Origin: Pseudomonadota bacterium
Lineage (GTDB): Bacteria; Pseudomonadota; Alphaproteobacteria; Rhizobiales; Xanthobacteraceae
DNA: 29,352 nucleotides
NCBI GenBank assembly: GCA_021779635.1
Contig: JAJYAH010000011.1
Coordinates: 1 to 29,352, forward strand
Direction: 5' to 3'
The notes under the pieces: model-generated
What the model saw: the letters and a program-made list of their open reading frames with translations, nothing else
Database searches by the model: none
What the model was told of the DNA's origin: nothing
In this document: positions 7,887 through 15,849 of the stretch, piece by piece
How the letters are laid out: the number at the start of each line of letters is the position of its first letter
Numbering within the stretch: the first letter of the stretch is position 1
Program-made: the position numbers and the translations under genes

Positions 7887-8582
7887 TCAATTCCCGTGCA
7901 GGCGCGCGTTGGCGCGCCGCGCGAACCATTCGGAAGCGATCAGCGCCGCCATCGCGATGAGAATTGAGACCACCACCATCCGCAGCGCCGCGGCATCGCC
8001 GTCCGGGGTCTGGATCAGCGAATAGATCGCCGCGGAAATGGTCTGGGTCTCACCGGGGATATTTGACACGAAGGTAATGGTGGCGCCGAATTCGCCGATC
8101 GCCTTGGCAAAGCCGAGCACCATGCCGGCCAGCACTCCCGGCAGGGCCAGCGGCAAGGTAATGGTCAGGAACACCCGCCAGGGTGCAGCGCCCAACGTTG
8201 CGGCCGCCTGCTCGAGGCGGCGATCCACCGCTTCGATGGAGAGCCGGATCGGCCGGACCAGCAGTGGAAACGACATCACGCCACAGGCCAGTGCGGCGCC
8301 GGTCCAGCGGAATGCGAACACGATCCCGAGGTGGTCCGCAAGCCAGGCGCCGACCAGGCCGCGTCGCCCGAATGTCAGCAACAGCAGATAGCCGGTAACG
8401 ACTGGAGGCAGCACCAGCGGCAAGTAGATCAAGGCATCGACGACCGACTTGCCCCAGAAATCGCGTCGTGCCAGCAGCCACGCCACCGCGATCCCGAGCG
8501 GCGTGGCCACCAGTGTTGCAACCGAGGCAACCCGCAGCGAAAGCTGGATCGCCGTCCACTCCGTCGGCGAAATATCGAACAC
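7887..8582 (-). CDS. modB: Molybdate ABC transporter permease
   Basis: This 231-residue inner-membrane permease forms the channel of the molybdate importer with ModA and ModC. It has about five hydrophobic helices, for example VASVATLVATPLGIAVAWLL and VVDALIYLPLVLPPVVTGYL. The cytosolic EAA coupling loop is EQAAATLGAAPWRVFLTITL, followed by the ModB/CysT-type stretch KAIGEFGATITFVSN. Length is as in E. coli ModB (229). It starts at GTG 8582, 3 bases after the modA stop, with no strong ribosome site, so translation is probably coupled to modA. The stop is 2 bases before the modC ATG, confirming one transcript. Confidence 0.94.
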   Translation of the reverse strand: MFDISPTEWTAIQLSLRVASVATLVATPLGIAVAWLLARRDFWGKSVVDALIYLPLVLPPVVTGYLLLLTFGRRGLVGAWLADHLGIVFAFRWTGAALACGVMSFPLLVRPIRLSIEAVDRRLEQAAATLGAAPWRVFLTITLPLALPGVLAGMVLGFAKAIGEFGATITFVSNIPGETQTISAAIYSLIQTPDGDAAALRMVVVSILIAMAALIASEWFARRANARLHGN

Positions 8583-8585
8583 GTT

Positions 8586-9371
8586 TCAGGTCGTCGGGTT
8601 GATCAGGAATTTGAAGCCATATTTCTCGAAGATGGCCTTGGCTGTCGATGTCCGCAGGAACGCGAGATAATCGGCGGCTTCCGCTTTCGCGGTCGCCGTC
8701 GCCGCCACCGGGTAGATGATCGGCGGATGCGAATCGGCCGGGAATGTGCCGACGATCTTGACCGCGGGCTCGACCCTGGCATCCGTCGAATAGACGATGC
8801 CCATCGTCGCTTCGCCGCGCGCCACCAGCGTCAACGCGGCGCGCACGCTCTCCGCCATCGCGAATTTCGGCTCGGCGGCTTGCCACGCACCAAGTTTCTC
8901 CAACGCCGCCTTGGCGTATTTGCCGACCGGAACCGCCTTCACGTCGCCGGTGGCAATCTTGCCGTCGTCGGCGAGTTTGGCGAGATCGAAGCCCGGCCCG
9001 ATCGTCACATTGTCGATCTTGGAATCCTTTGGTGCGATCAGCACGAGGCTGTTGCCGAGCAGATCGACCCGGGTTGGCGCGTTGATGTTCTTCTTGCCGA
9101 TCGCGTAGTCCATCCAGTCGGTGTCGGCGGACACGAAGATATCCGCCGGCGCGCCCTGCTCGATCTGCTTGGCCAATGCCGAGCTTGCGGCATAGCTGGC
9201 CAGCACTTTGACGCCGGCCTTCGCGGTATAGGCGGCGTCGATATCATCAAGCGCGTTCTTCATTGAAGCCGCCGCAAATACAGTAAGGCTCTTGTTCTGG
9301 GCAAGGGCAGGCGAGAAGGTCGATCCAAACAGCAAGGCGAAAGCGATGAATGGTCCGGCTAGACGATGCAT
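8586..9371 (-). CDS. modA: Molybdate ABC transporter substrate-binding protein
   Basis: This periplasmic protein captures molybdate (or tungstate) and delivers it to ModBC. The 261 residues begin with a clear signal peptide, MHRLAGPFIAFALLF through SPALA, with cleavage likely before QNKS. The mature part shows the ModA signatures FAAASMKNALDDI and SYAASSALAKQIEQGAPADIF, whose Ser and backbone groups contact the oxyanion, and later VPVGKYAKAALEKLG and GIVYSTDA. The ATG at 9371 has GGGAGC 6 bases upstream; a longer frame to 9401 would add a charged stretch before the signal peptide and is rejected. It is the first of the tightly packed modABC set. Confidence 0.95.
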   Translation of the reverse strand: MHRLAGPFIAFALLFGSTFSPALAQNKSLTVFAAASMKNALDDIDAAYTAKAGVKVLASYAASSALAKQIEQGAPADIFVSADTDWMDYAIGKKNINAPTRVDLLGNSLVLIAPKDSKIDNVTIGPGFDLAKLADDGKIATGDVKAVPVGKYAKAALEKLGAWQAAEPKFAMAESVRAALTLVARGEATMGIVYSTDARVEPAVKIVGTFPADSHPPIIYPVAATATAKAEAADYLAFLRTSTAKAIFEKYGFKFLINPTT

Positions 9372-9466
9372 TGGTCGCTCCCGTGCGCCTTCGCGGCGCA
9401 TCGCGCGCGCAAATCAGGCGTTGGTTGAATGTGGACGCGACAGGCGGAAGCACCGTTCCACTGGGT

Positions 9467-9490
9467 CCCGACGACTTACGGTCGGTCGGG
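9467..9490 (-). other. Dyad upstream of modA
   Basis: A hairpin with arms CCCGAC and GTCGGG, extended by an inner GAC/GTC pairing next to a small bulge, lies in the 240-base gap between the secreted-protein gene and modA, roughly 100 bases before the modA ATG. There is no T-run, so it is not a standard terminator. It does not look like the published Moco riboswitch or an E. coli ModE box. It could be an operator or an mRNA processing structure. Confidence 0.3.
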
Positions 9491-9611
9491 ATATCGCCAA
9501 CAAAAACAATAACAGGCTGAGGGTTTGGGTAAAGTCTTCCCGGAGCGCGTTCGGCAAAAAGGAGGAACCGGCTTTTGGGCCCGATCGCGCGCCGGGGCAT
9601 CATGCGCCGGT

Positions 9612-10118
9612 CTATTCCGACGGCAGGATCGCCACCGACACGGCGTTTTCCTTGACGCCGGTGATCTGGAGCACGAACGGGCCTGCCGAAATCTCGTATT
9701 TCATGGTCTTGCGAATGCCGTCGCAATCGGTGGCGCCGCTGAAGGCCTTTGGCTTCAGGGCATGGCCGTCCTGAACCAGGTCGACCCAACCGCCTGCGGA
9801 CAGGCTGATGGTGTAGATACCGGGCTTCGGCGCGTTTTTGAAATTCGCAAATCCTGCAAAGGTGCCTTCCTTTGGCGCCCGTTCGGGCGGCGTCGGCAGC
9901 CTGGCCTCCGCCGGGGTGTGCAACCCGAGCGTGATCCCGGTTGCCGGCAATGCGGCGAGTTCGCCGCCGGATGCAAGCTTGATGCGATCCGGCGCCGTCA
10001 ACGCAGCCCGCTCGCGCTCGATCGGCCATTTGAACTTGTCACAGCCGCTCGGTTCTTCCGCCGCCCATGCGGGAGCCGTTCCGAGCAAGACCAGCGCGAG
10101 GAGCAAGGGGGCGCGCAT
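9612..10118 (-). CDS. Secreted protein of unknown function in mod cluster
   Basis: This 168-residue protein has a strong signal peptide, MRAPLLLALVLLGTAPAWA, cleaved before AEEP, so it should be periplasmic. Two cysteines remain in the mature part (SGCDKF near the N terminus and ATDCDGI near 130), which may form a disulfide. The body is rich in Gly, Pro and hydrophobic beta-prone segments (PGIYTISLSAGGWVDLVQDG, PFVLQITGV), suggesting a beta-sandwich-like fold. I do not recognise the family. The frame opens at a TTG at 10124, but the ATG at 10118, 2 bases past the mop stop, gives a clean signal peptide. Tight linkage to mop and position before modABC suggest a link to molybdate handling, which is inference only. 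Confidence 0.75.
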   Translation of the reverse strand: MRAPLLLALVLLGTAPAWAAEEPSGCDKFKWPIERERAALTAPDRIKLASGGELAALPATGITLGLHTPAEARLPTPPERAPKEGTFAGFANFKNAPKPGIYTISLSAGGWVDLVQDGHALKPKAFSGATDCDGIRKTMKYEISAGPFVLQITGVKENAVSVAILPSE

Positions 10119-10120
10119 GA

Positions 10121-10330
10121 TCAATCCACCGCGATCATGACGTCGGAGGCCTTCACCACCACGGTCACGTGACCCTTGGCCTTGATGCCCAACTCATCGA
10201 CGGCCTCGTTGGTGATCGAGGAGGTGACGATCTGGCCATTACCGATATCGACGCGGATATGCGAGGTGGTCGCACCCTTCTTCACTTCGACGACGGTGCC
10301 CTTGATCTGGTTACGTGCACTGATGCGCAT
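10121..10330 (-). CDS. mop: Molybdenum-pterin-binding (Mop/TOBE) protein
   Basis: This 69-residue protein is a single TOBE/Mop domain, MRISARNQIKGTVVEVKKG through VVVKASDVMIAVD. Stand-alone molbindins of this size assemble into hexamers that bind molybdate or tungstate in the cytosol for storage or sensing. The domain motifs SARNQIKGTV, HIRVDIGNGQIVTSSIT and SDVMIAV are typical. The ATG at 10330 is preceded by AAGGA at a good distance; the longer frame back to 10453 would add an Arg-rich, non-homologous stretch. Its stop is 2 bases before the ATG of the secreted-protein gene. It may supply the domain missing from the short ModC in this cluster. Confidence 0.9.
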   Translation of the reverse strand: MRISARNQIKGTVVEVKKGATTSHIRVDIGNGQIVTSSITNEAVDELGIKAKGHVTVVVKASDVMIAVD

Positions 10331-10509
10331 GATGAATCCTTCATGGTTTTTATCCCGTTCATGACGACGGCCGGCATCGACAATTGGGATTGAAGATTGA
10401 AAGAGGATCAGCAGCCCTGACCCAAAACCTCGCCTGCGCTTACGGCGCGGCAATGTCCGACACTAGCGTGTTTTCGAGCCCAATGAAATCACCTTGCGTC
10501 GGGGTTTTG

Positions 10510-11457
10510 TCACTGCTTGGCATCCGGCGCGGCCAGAACCGCCCGGCAATCCGCCGGCAATTGGGCCAGCGTCATCGGCTGGCTCGGCTTCGGCGGTTCT
10601 TTCGGCGGCTCCGGGTGGAGTACCGAATCCTTGAACCAGTAGGCGAGATCGTCGGTGCTGCAGCCTTCACCGCCCGTCTGCGGCGGTTGGGGCTTGCAAT
10701 CGCGGCTGCCGGCCGGGCAGGCCATACGGATGTGGAAATGATAATCGTGACCCCACCACGGCCTGATCTTGGACAGCCAGCTACGGTCGCCCTTGGCCTC
10801 GCGGCACAGCGCCTTCTTGATGGCGGCGTTCACGAAGATGCGCTGGACGCTCGGCTCCTGCGCGGCGTCGCGCAGCACCATGAGATGACCAGGGGTAAAG
10901 ACTCTCGGGTCGATGTCGAGGCGGTCGTCGCGCACCATCATCACCGCGGACATTTCCTCGCGTTCTTCGCGGGAAAGGCGGCGATCGGGCATCGGTGTCA
11001 GCCAGATATCCGCATCGAGCCCGATCTGATGGCTGGCGTGGCCGCTGAGCGCCGGGCCGCCGCGTGGCTGTGCGATGTCGCCGACCAGTATTCCCGGCCA
11101 GCCGGCGTCCTTGTGCGCCTTGACCGACAGCCGCTTCAAAAGCGCGATCAGATCGGGATGTCCCCAATTGCGGTTGCGCGACAGCCGCATCACCTGCCAG
11201 GTCTCGCCATTGACGGGCATTTGCGCCGCGCCCGCGATGCAGCCTTTGGAATAGAAGCCGATCACCCGCGTCGGCATTGCCGCCGGCAACAGTTTGCGCG
11301 CGAACAACTCCTTTGCGCCGAGCTTGGGATCGTTGGGATTGGCCAGCGGCGGCAGCGGTTTGGGATCGACGGTACCCTTGTCCTGCGCCAGCACCGCATT
11401 GGCGCCGGAGAGAGCGGCGGACAGCAGCAGAGGGATGAGAATCAGGCGAAGGTTCAT
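10510..11457 (-). CDS. mepA: Penicillin-insensitive murein endopeptidase
   Basis: MepA (peptidase family M74, LAS fold) cleaves the D-Ala-mDAP cross-links of peptidoglycan in the periplasm. The 315 residues begin with a signal peptide (MNLRLILIPLLLSAALSG, cleavage near ANAVLA). The zinc site is intact: His143 and Asp150 in SGHASHQIGLDADIW, and His240/His242 in HDYHFHIRM. Several cysteines (KGC, ALCRE, MACPAG, RDCK, GCSTDD) probably form the disulfides known in this family. The C-terminal Pro-rich segment (LHPEPPKEPPKPSQP) ends in a short unmatched tail. Length is a little above E. coli MepA (274). The ATG at 11457 is the natural start. No terminator separates it from mop downstream, but the 180-base gap suggests a separate promoter there. 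Confidence 0.94.
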   Translation of the reverse strand: MNLRLILIPLLLSAALSGANAVLAQDKGTVDPKPLPPLANPNDPKLGAKELFARKLLPAAMPTRVIGFYSKGCIAGAAQMPVNGETWQVMRLSRNRNWGHPDLIALLKRLSVKAHKDAGWPGILVGDIAQPRGGPALSGHASHQIGLDADIWLTPMPDRRLSREEREEMSAVMMVRDDRLDIDPRVFTPGHLMVLRDAAQEPSVQRIFVNAAIKKALCREAKGDRSWLSKIRPWWGHDYHFHIRMACPAGSRDCKPQPPQTGGEGCSTDDLAYWFKDSVLHPEPPKEPPKPSQPMTLAQLPADCRAVLAAPDAKQ

Positions 11458-11570
11458 CGGGTCACTCTATAGCGCAAGGATAGCACGAAAGCAGCCGCCG
11501 GAGATCACATGCGCGATCGCAACCGCTTGATCGCCGGCGCCGATTTTCGCGGAAATACTAGAATGCGCCG

Positions 11571-11789
11571 ATGCCGCACGCGATTTTCCTTTATTGCGGC
11601 TTCGCCATTTGCGGCACCAATGATCCGGCACAGCTTGGCGGTCCGGCCTCGCATGGCTGCGTCAGGCTGCACCCGTCGCATGCAGCCGCACTGTTCGCAT
11701 TGGTCGAGCGCAACGGCCACGCCACACCGCATCGAGATTTCGAACTGGTTGCAGGCGCAGCGGGCTACCATGGGTTAACCATTCGATAA
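11571..11789 (+). pseudogene. L,D-transpeptidase (YkuD) C-terminal remnant
   Basis: The 72-residue frame begins in the middle of a YkuD catalytic domain. It carries AIFLYCGFAICGT and PASHGCVRLHPSHAAALFALV, the signature that includes the nucleophilic Cys (here Cys30 in SHGCVRL). In active enzymes the first motif is normally AIHGT, so the conserved His is replaced by Cys14. The first half of the domain and any signal peptide are missing: an in-frame TAG lies 10 bases before the ATG, and no matching upstream part is visible in other frames. It is best read as a decayed gene fragment facing mepA, another cell-wall gene. A functional mini-protein is possible but would lack the catalytic His. Confidence 0.6.
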
Positions 11790-12105
11790 CCTAGTCGATC
11801 ATTAGCGAAACTTCGTGCGACGATACGCAAAATTCGCGGCACGCAAGGTGAAACCGTCGCGGTAGTCCCTGTCGGTATGCAAGATAGAAGATTCTGCCTC
11901 GCTTGTTCGCATGCGCTACCGGCCACGCGTCGAGCACGGCTATTTTTCCGCTATTATTTGCGAATTCGCCACTTAAACAGGCAGCCGGAACACGAAAAAC
12001 ATCCCGGCAGGATATTGGTGAGCGGAAGGTCTCCGCCGGATAGCGATACCATTTTTTCAGACACTTATCGGAGAACGATCGACGCAGAGTGCGAGTGGGG
12101 GCGTA
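11790..12105. other. Leader region of the GGDEF/EAL gene
   Basis: These 316 bases lie between the transpeptidase remnant and the cyclic-di-GMP gene. I see no supported gene on either strand. A weak dyad GGTTA/TAACC occurs just before it (11773-11791). The downstream gene has a GTGGGG-like ribosome site near 12095-12100. The promoter is presumably here but no convincing -35/-10 pair stands out. Confidence 0.4.
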
Positions 12106-14346
12106 ATGATGCCGAGAGTCCGGCCAAAGACGGCGAGGAAACCGAAGCATGCGGTGCTCGCCCGCATCGCCGGCCGGCCGGCGAAGCCCAGTCCGAAGCT
12201 CTCGAATGGCAGCCGGCGCCTTTCAACAGAGATCGGCGAGATTGTGCGCAAGCGCGCGGAGGCTGAGGCGGCGATTGCCGAGGCGCGAAAATCCCACGAG
12301 CGACTGCGCGAGGCGATTGACATTCTGCCGCAGGGTATCGTGTTCCTCGACGCCGAGGGACGCTACATTCTCTGGAACAAGAAATATTCCGAGATCTACA
12401 ACCGCAGCTCCGACTTGTTCAAGCCGGGCGCGCGGCTGCAGGATACGATCCGGATCGGCGTCGAACGCGGCGATTATCCGGAAGCGATCGGCCGAGAGGA
12501 AGAGTGGGTCGCCGAGCGGCTGGGCAAGCTCTATCAGCCCGGCGAACGCCACGAGCAAGTTCTGGCCGACGGCCGCTGCATCCTGATCGAGGAGCGGCTG
12601 ACCGAGGATGGCGGCATCATCGGCCTGCGGGTCGACATCACCGAGTTGAAGCAGCGCGAGGCCTCATTCCGGTTGCTGTTCGACAGCAATCCGGTTCCCA
12701 TGATCGTATGCGCGCTGGATGACGAACGCATCCTTGGTGTCAACGACGCTGCGGTCGAGCATTATGGCTATAGCCGCACCGAGTTTGAAAGGCTCACCAT
12801 CCGCAGCGTCCAGGCATTCGGATCCGAACCGCCGTGGGCCGGCGACCGCAGCCGTGACGAACTGGCGGCGCGCACCTGGAAGCACGTCAAGGCTGACGGA
12901 ACGTTGATCGATCTGGCGATTTATTCGCGTCATCTGGTCTATGGCGACCGGCCCGCGGTATTGCTCGCGTTGATGGACATCACTGAACGCAAGCGTGCCG
13001 AGGCGCGGCTCACCTTCATGGCGCAGCACGACGGCCTGACCGGGCTGCCGAACCGCAATCTGCTGCGCCAGCGGATGGACGAGATCCTGCAGCAGACGCG
13101 GCGCAGCGCGGACAGGGCCGCGGTGATGATACTCGGCCTCGACAATTTCAAAGCAGTCAACGATGCGCTTGGCCACGGCATTGGCGACAAACTGCTGCGC
13201 GGCGTCGGCAAGCGCCTGCGGTCGACGTTGCGCGAGGAGGACACGCTTGCCCGCCTGAACTCCGACGAATTCGCGATCGTCCAGAGCGGGCTGACGCGGC
13301 CGGAAGACGCCGTGTTGCTGGCGAGGCGGTTATTGGAGGCGATCGGCGATCCCTATCTGCTTGACGGCCATTCCATCGTCATCGGCGCCAGCATCGGCAT
13401 CGCGATGGCCCCGGGCGATGGCGAGGAGTCCGAAAAGCTTCTGAAAAATGCCGACATGGCGCTGTCCCGCGCCAAGAACGAGCAGCGCGGCACGTTCAGC
13501 TTCTTCGAAGCCGGAATGGATGCCCGCGCCCAGAGCCGTCGCAAGATCGAGATCGATCTGCGCGACGGGATCCAGAATGACGTGCTGCGGCCGTATTATC
13601 AGCCGGTGATCGATCTCTCGAGCGGGCGCATCACCGGCTTCGAGGCGCTGGTACGCTGGCCGCATCCCGAACGCGGCATGATCTCGCCGGCCGAATTCAT
13701 ACCGGTGGCCGAGGAGACCGGCCTGATCAATGCGCTGGGCGGCCTGATGCTGCGCCGTGCCTGCATGGACGCGGCGCTCTGGCCCGATGACGTCCGGGTA
13801 GCGGTCAACCTGTCGCCGCTGCAGTTTCGCGTCGGCAATCTGCTGTCCGTGGTAGTTGATGCACTCAAGCTATCCGGCCTGCCGGCCAAGCGGCTCGAGC
13901 TTGAGATCACCGAAACGCTGCTGCTCGAAAAGAGCAGCCAGGTACTTGCCACGTTGCACGCGCTACGCGCCCTGGGCGTGCGCATCTCGATGGACGACTT
14001 CGGCACCGGCTATTCGAGCTTGAGCTATCTGCGAAGCTTTCCGTTCGACAAGATCAAGATCGACCAGTCGTTTGTTCGCGACCTCGCCGCCCATCGCGAT
14101 GCGCAGGCGATCGTGCGCTCGATCATCAGCCTTGGCGTGGGCCTCGGTGTGACGATTACCGCCGAAGGCGTCGAAACCGAAGACGAGTTGAGCTGCCTGC
14201 GCTCGGAGGGCTGTCATGAGGGACAGGGCTTCCTGTTCAGCCAGGCGCGGCCCAATGCCGAAATCGCCGATCTCCTGAAAGCGCAGTGCGGCGCCGATTG
14301 CACCGCGCCCGAGGATCCCGCCGAGAAACCCGCACTCGTCGCCTGA
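12106..14346 (+). CDS. PAS-PAS-GGDEF-EAL protein, probable c-di-GMP phosphodiesterase
   Basis: This is a 746-residue cytosolic sensor-effector of cyclic-di-GMP signalling. After a basic N terminus and a short coiled helix (near 44-70) come two PAS domains (about 70-180 and 185-295, the second ending DITERKRAEA), a GGDEF domain (about 302-465) and an EAL domain (about 483-730). The GGDEF motif reads NSDEF (385-389) and the metal-binding Asp that normally opens the D-x-D-x-FK motif is Gly344, so cyclase activity is unlikely. The EAL domain keeps its motifs: EALVRW at 513, NLSPLQF at 568, ELEITET at 598, DDFGTGYSS at 630, KIKIDQSFVRD at 649 and AEGVET at 686. It should therefore hydrolyse c-di-GMP, with the GGDEF part perhaps regulatory. 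No membrane segment is present. PAS ligand is unknown. Confidence 0.93.
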   Translation: MMPRVRPKTARKPKHAVLARIAGRPAKPSPKLSNGSRRLSTEIGEIVRKRAEAEAAIAEARKSHERLREAIDILPQGIVFLDAEGRYILWNKKYSEIYNRSSDLFKPGARLQDTIRIGVERGDYPEAIGREEEWVAERLGKLYQPGERHEQVLADGRCILIEERLTEDGGIIGLRVDITELKQREASFRLLFDSNPVPMIVCALDDERILGVNDAAVEHYGYSRTEFERLTIRSVQAFGSEPPWAGDRSRDELAARTWKHVKADGTLIDLAIYSRHLVYGDRPAVLLALMDITERKRAEARLTFMAQHDGLTGLPNRNLLRQRMDEILQQTRRSADRAAVMILGLDNFKAVNDALGHGIGDKLLRGVGKRLRSTLREEDTLARLNSDEFAIVQSGLTRPEDAVLLARRLLEAIGDPYLLDGHSIVIGASIGIAMAPGDGEESEKLLKNADMALSRAKNEQRGTFSFFEAGMDARAQSRRKIEIDLRDGIQNDVLRPYYQPVIDLSSGRITGFEALVRWPHPERGMISPAEFIPVAEETGLINALGGLMLRRACMDAALWPDDVRVAVNLSPLQFRVGNLLSVVVDALKLSGLPAKRLELEITETLLLEKSSQVLATLHALRALGVRISMDDFGTGYSSLSYLRSFPFDKIKIDQSFVRDLAAHRDAQAIVRSIISLGVGLGVTITAEGVETEDELSCLRSEGCHEGQGFLFSQARPNAEIADLLKAQCGADCTAPEDPAEKPALVA

Positions 14347-14355
14347 GAGCGGTGG

Positions 14356-14454
14356 CTACGAGCTTGTGTTGGCGGTTTTGCGCCTGCGCAGATGATAGGT
14401 CAGCGCCAGCGCCACGCAGTGGCGCAGTTCCGGTTCGGGAATTTCCTCCGCGAT
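14356..14454 (-). other. Short open stretch, possible gene remnant
   Basis: A 32-codon minus-strand stretch between stops reads IAEEIPEPELRHCVALAL followed by TYHLRRRKTANTSS. Its codon usage looks like that of real genes here, and it ends in a natural-looking basic tail, but there is no ATG and only a late GTG. It may be the 3' end of a decayed gene downstream of the flavoprotein gene. It contains a perfect 7-bp hairpin (14409-14425). I do not recognise it. Confidence 0.25.
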
Positions 14455-14559
14455 TCAGCAGGATGCGGAATCCGGAGAATCTAGACGTGGCTTGCTCCTC
14501 GGCCTCTTGCTTCGCGGACGCCTCAAGGCAGCCTGTCCGTGCATTTGGTCGCGTGGCTT

Positions 14560-15732
14560 TCAGGCGTCCATTGCCGGCGCGCCGGGATCGGTGGCCAGGA
14601 TCGCCCTGCCGACATCTTCGTAATGCGTGTCGCGGGCCTGGATCTGCTGCGCGATGGCGTGCATGTCGCGGAAGCGGCGTTCGAACCTGTTGGCGCTGAA
14701 CACCGCGGTGGCGCCTGCCATGTGATAGGCCGCATCGACCACCGAGGCCGCCTGATGGATCGTCCAGGTCGATGCCAGGCGAAGCGCTGCGCGGTGGTCC
14801 TCGGTGTACTTGCCCGTAACCTCGAGATCGCGCCAAACCTCGCTGGTTGTGGCATAGAGATAGGCGCGCGCTGCGCGCAAATTGCCTTCGATGCGCCCAA
14901 CGGCGCCCTGCACCGCATTGTTATCGCGCATCGCCTTGATGCCGACCGACGCCTTGCCGCGCGCCAGTTCGACGGCGGCGTCGAGCGTGGCCCGCGCGAC
15001 GCCGAGCGAGACCGCGGCGAAGCCCAGTCCGAAAACGATGTTGGTGGTGAGCCGATAGAGCGGCCCCGTTTCACGCACTGCGGCCGGTTCATCACGCAAT
15101 GCTGTAAATTTTTCGGCGATAAACAGATTTTCGACCGAATAGGAGTCCGTGCCGGTGCCCTTGAGGCCGATGACGTCCCAGACGTCGTACATCGTGGCGC
15201 TCGCCAGCGGAAACAGGATGGTGCGCACTTCCGGCGCGCCATCGGGCCTGCGCCGCCGGGTGCCGTCGGCTTCCACGATCTGGACATGCGCGCCGAGCCA
15301 GCTTGCCTGCCGGGAGCCGCTGGCGAAGTCCCAGCGCCCGGTGGCCCGGTAGCCGCCGGGAACGACATGCGCCTCGCCGGCGATCGCGCCCCAGGCGAGG
15401 ATGCCGCCGGGCGCACCGAAAATCTGGTGCGCCGCATCGGCATCGAGATAGGCCGCGATCATGGCGCAGACGCTGCATTGGCCGAGGCACCACGCCGTCG
15501 AAGCGTCGGCCTTCGCCACCTCTTCGAGCATCTGCATGAAGATTTCGGGCGGCGCCTCGGTGCCACCCGCACTTTGCGGCAACAGCACGCGATAAAGCCC
15601 GTTCTCGATCAGGGCGGCAACCACCGGCTGGGTGAGGCGTCGGGTCCGCTCGGTCTCATCGGCCTCGCGCGTGATCAGCGGCGCCAGCGCTCGCGCGCGC
15701 TCGACCAGTCCGAAACCGGGAAGCTTGTTCAT
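14560..15732 (-). CDS. Acyl-CoA dehydrogenase-fold flavoprotein
   Basis: This 390-residue protein has the acyl-CoA dehydrogenase layout: N-terminal helical domain (LVERARALAPLITREADETE through LIENGLYRVLLPQSAGG), middle beta domain (ATGRWDFASGSRQASWLGAH, then DVIGLKGTGTDSYSVENLF) and C-terminal four-helix domain. The GTGTDSYSV and WDFASGS features and the overall pattern are shared with flavin-dependent monooxygenases of this fold (HsaA/DszC-like group D), so it may be an oxygenase rather than a true dehydrogenase. The catalytic Glu of classical dehydrogenases cannot be placed confidently. The ATG at 15732 (MNKLPGFG) is preferred to a frame opening at 15777, which adds an unrelated basic stretch. 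It stands alone, with no oxidoreductase partner or CoA gene beside it, so substrate is unknown. Confidence 0.85.
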   Translation of the reverse strand: MNKLPGFGLVERARALAPLITREADETERTRRLTQPVVAALIENGLYRVLLPQSAGGTEAPPEIFMQMLEEVAKADASTAWCLGQCSVCAMIAAYLDADAAHQIFGAPGGILAWGAIAGEAHVVPGGYRATGRWDFASGSRQASWLGAHVQIVEADGTRRRRPDGAPEVRTILFPLASATMYDVWDVIGLKGTGTDSYSVENLFIAEKFTALRDEPAAVRETGPLYRLTTNIVFGLGFAAVSLGVARATLDAAVELARGKASVGIKAMRDNNAVQGAVGRIEGNLRAARAYLYATTSEVWRDLEVTGKYTEDHRAALRLASTWTIHQAASVVDAAYHMAGATAVFSANRFERRFRDMHAIAQQIQARDTHYEDVGRAILATDPGAPAMDA

Positions 15733-15849
15733 GCGTCTTCTCGCCCATTTTTGGGGTTCTGATTGGTGGAGCCGCAATGGTGATCTATTCGCCGCCGTCG
15801 ATCAAGATGGGCGGTGCTGAGACAAGGGTAGATGCCAGTCACGGCTGCA

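Noticed and set aside
10332..10344. ATGAA-TCC-TTCAT dyad at the mop ribosome site as an operator
   Set aside because: Arms are only 5 bp and arise from the AAGGA site next to ATG-like triplets; too weak to call.
10331..10453. N-terminal extension of Mop (MPRRKRRRGFG and on)
   Set aside because: The extension lies outside the TOBE domain, and the internal ATG at 10330 has a good AAGGA site. Family molbindins are about 68-70 residues.
14409..14425. GCGCCAC-GCA-GTGGCGC hairpin as terminator for the GGDEF/EAL or flavoprotein gene
   Set aside because: The 7-bp stem is perfect but no T-run follows on either strand, and it lies inside the short coding-like stretch.
14539..15762. A 407-codon plus-strand frame opposite the flavoprotein gene
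   Set aside because: The minus-strand product has clear acyl-CoA dehydrogenase-fold segments; the plus-strand product has none.
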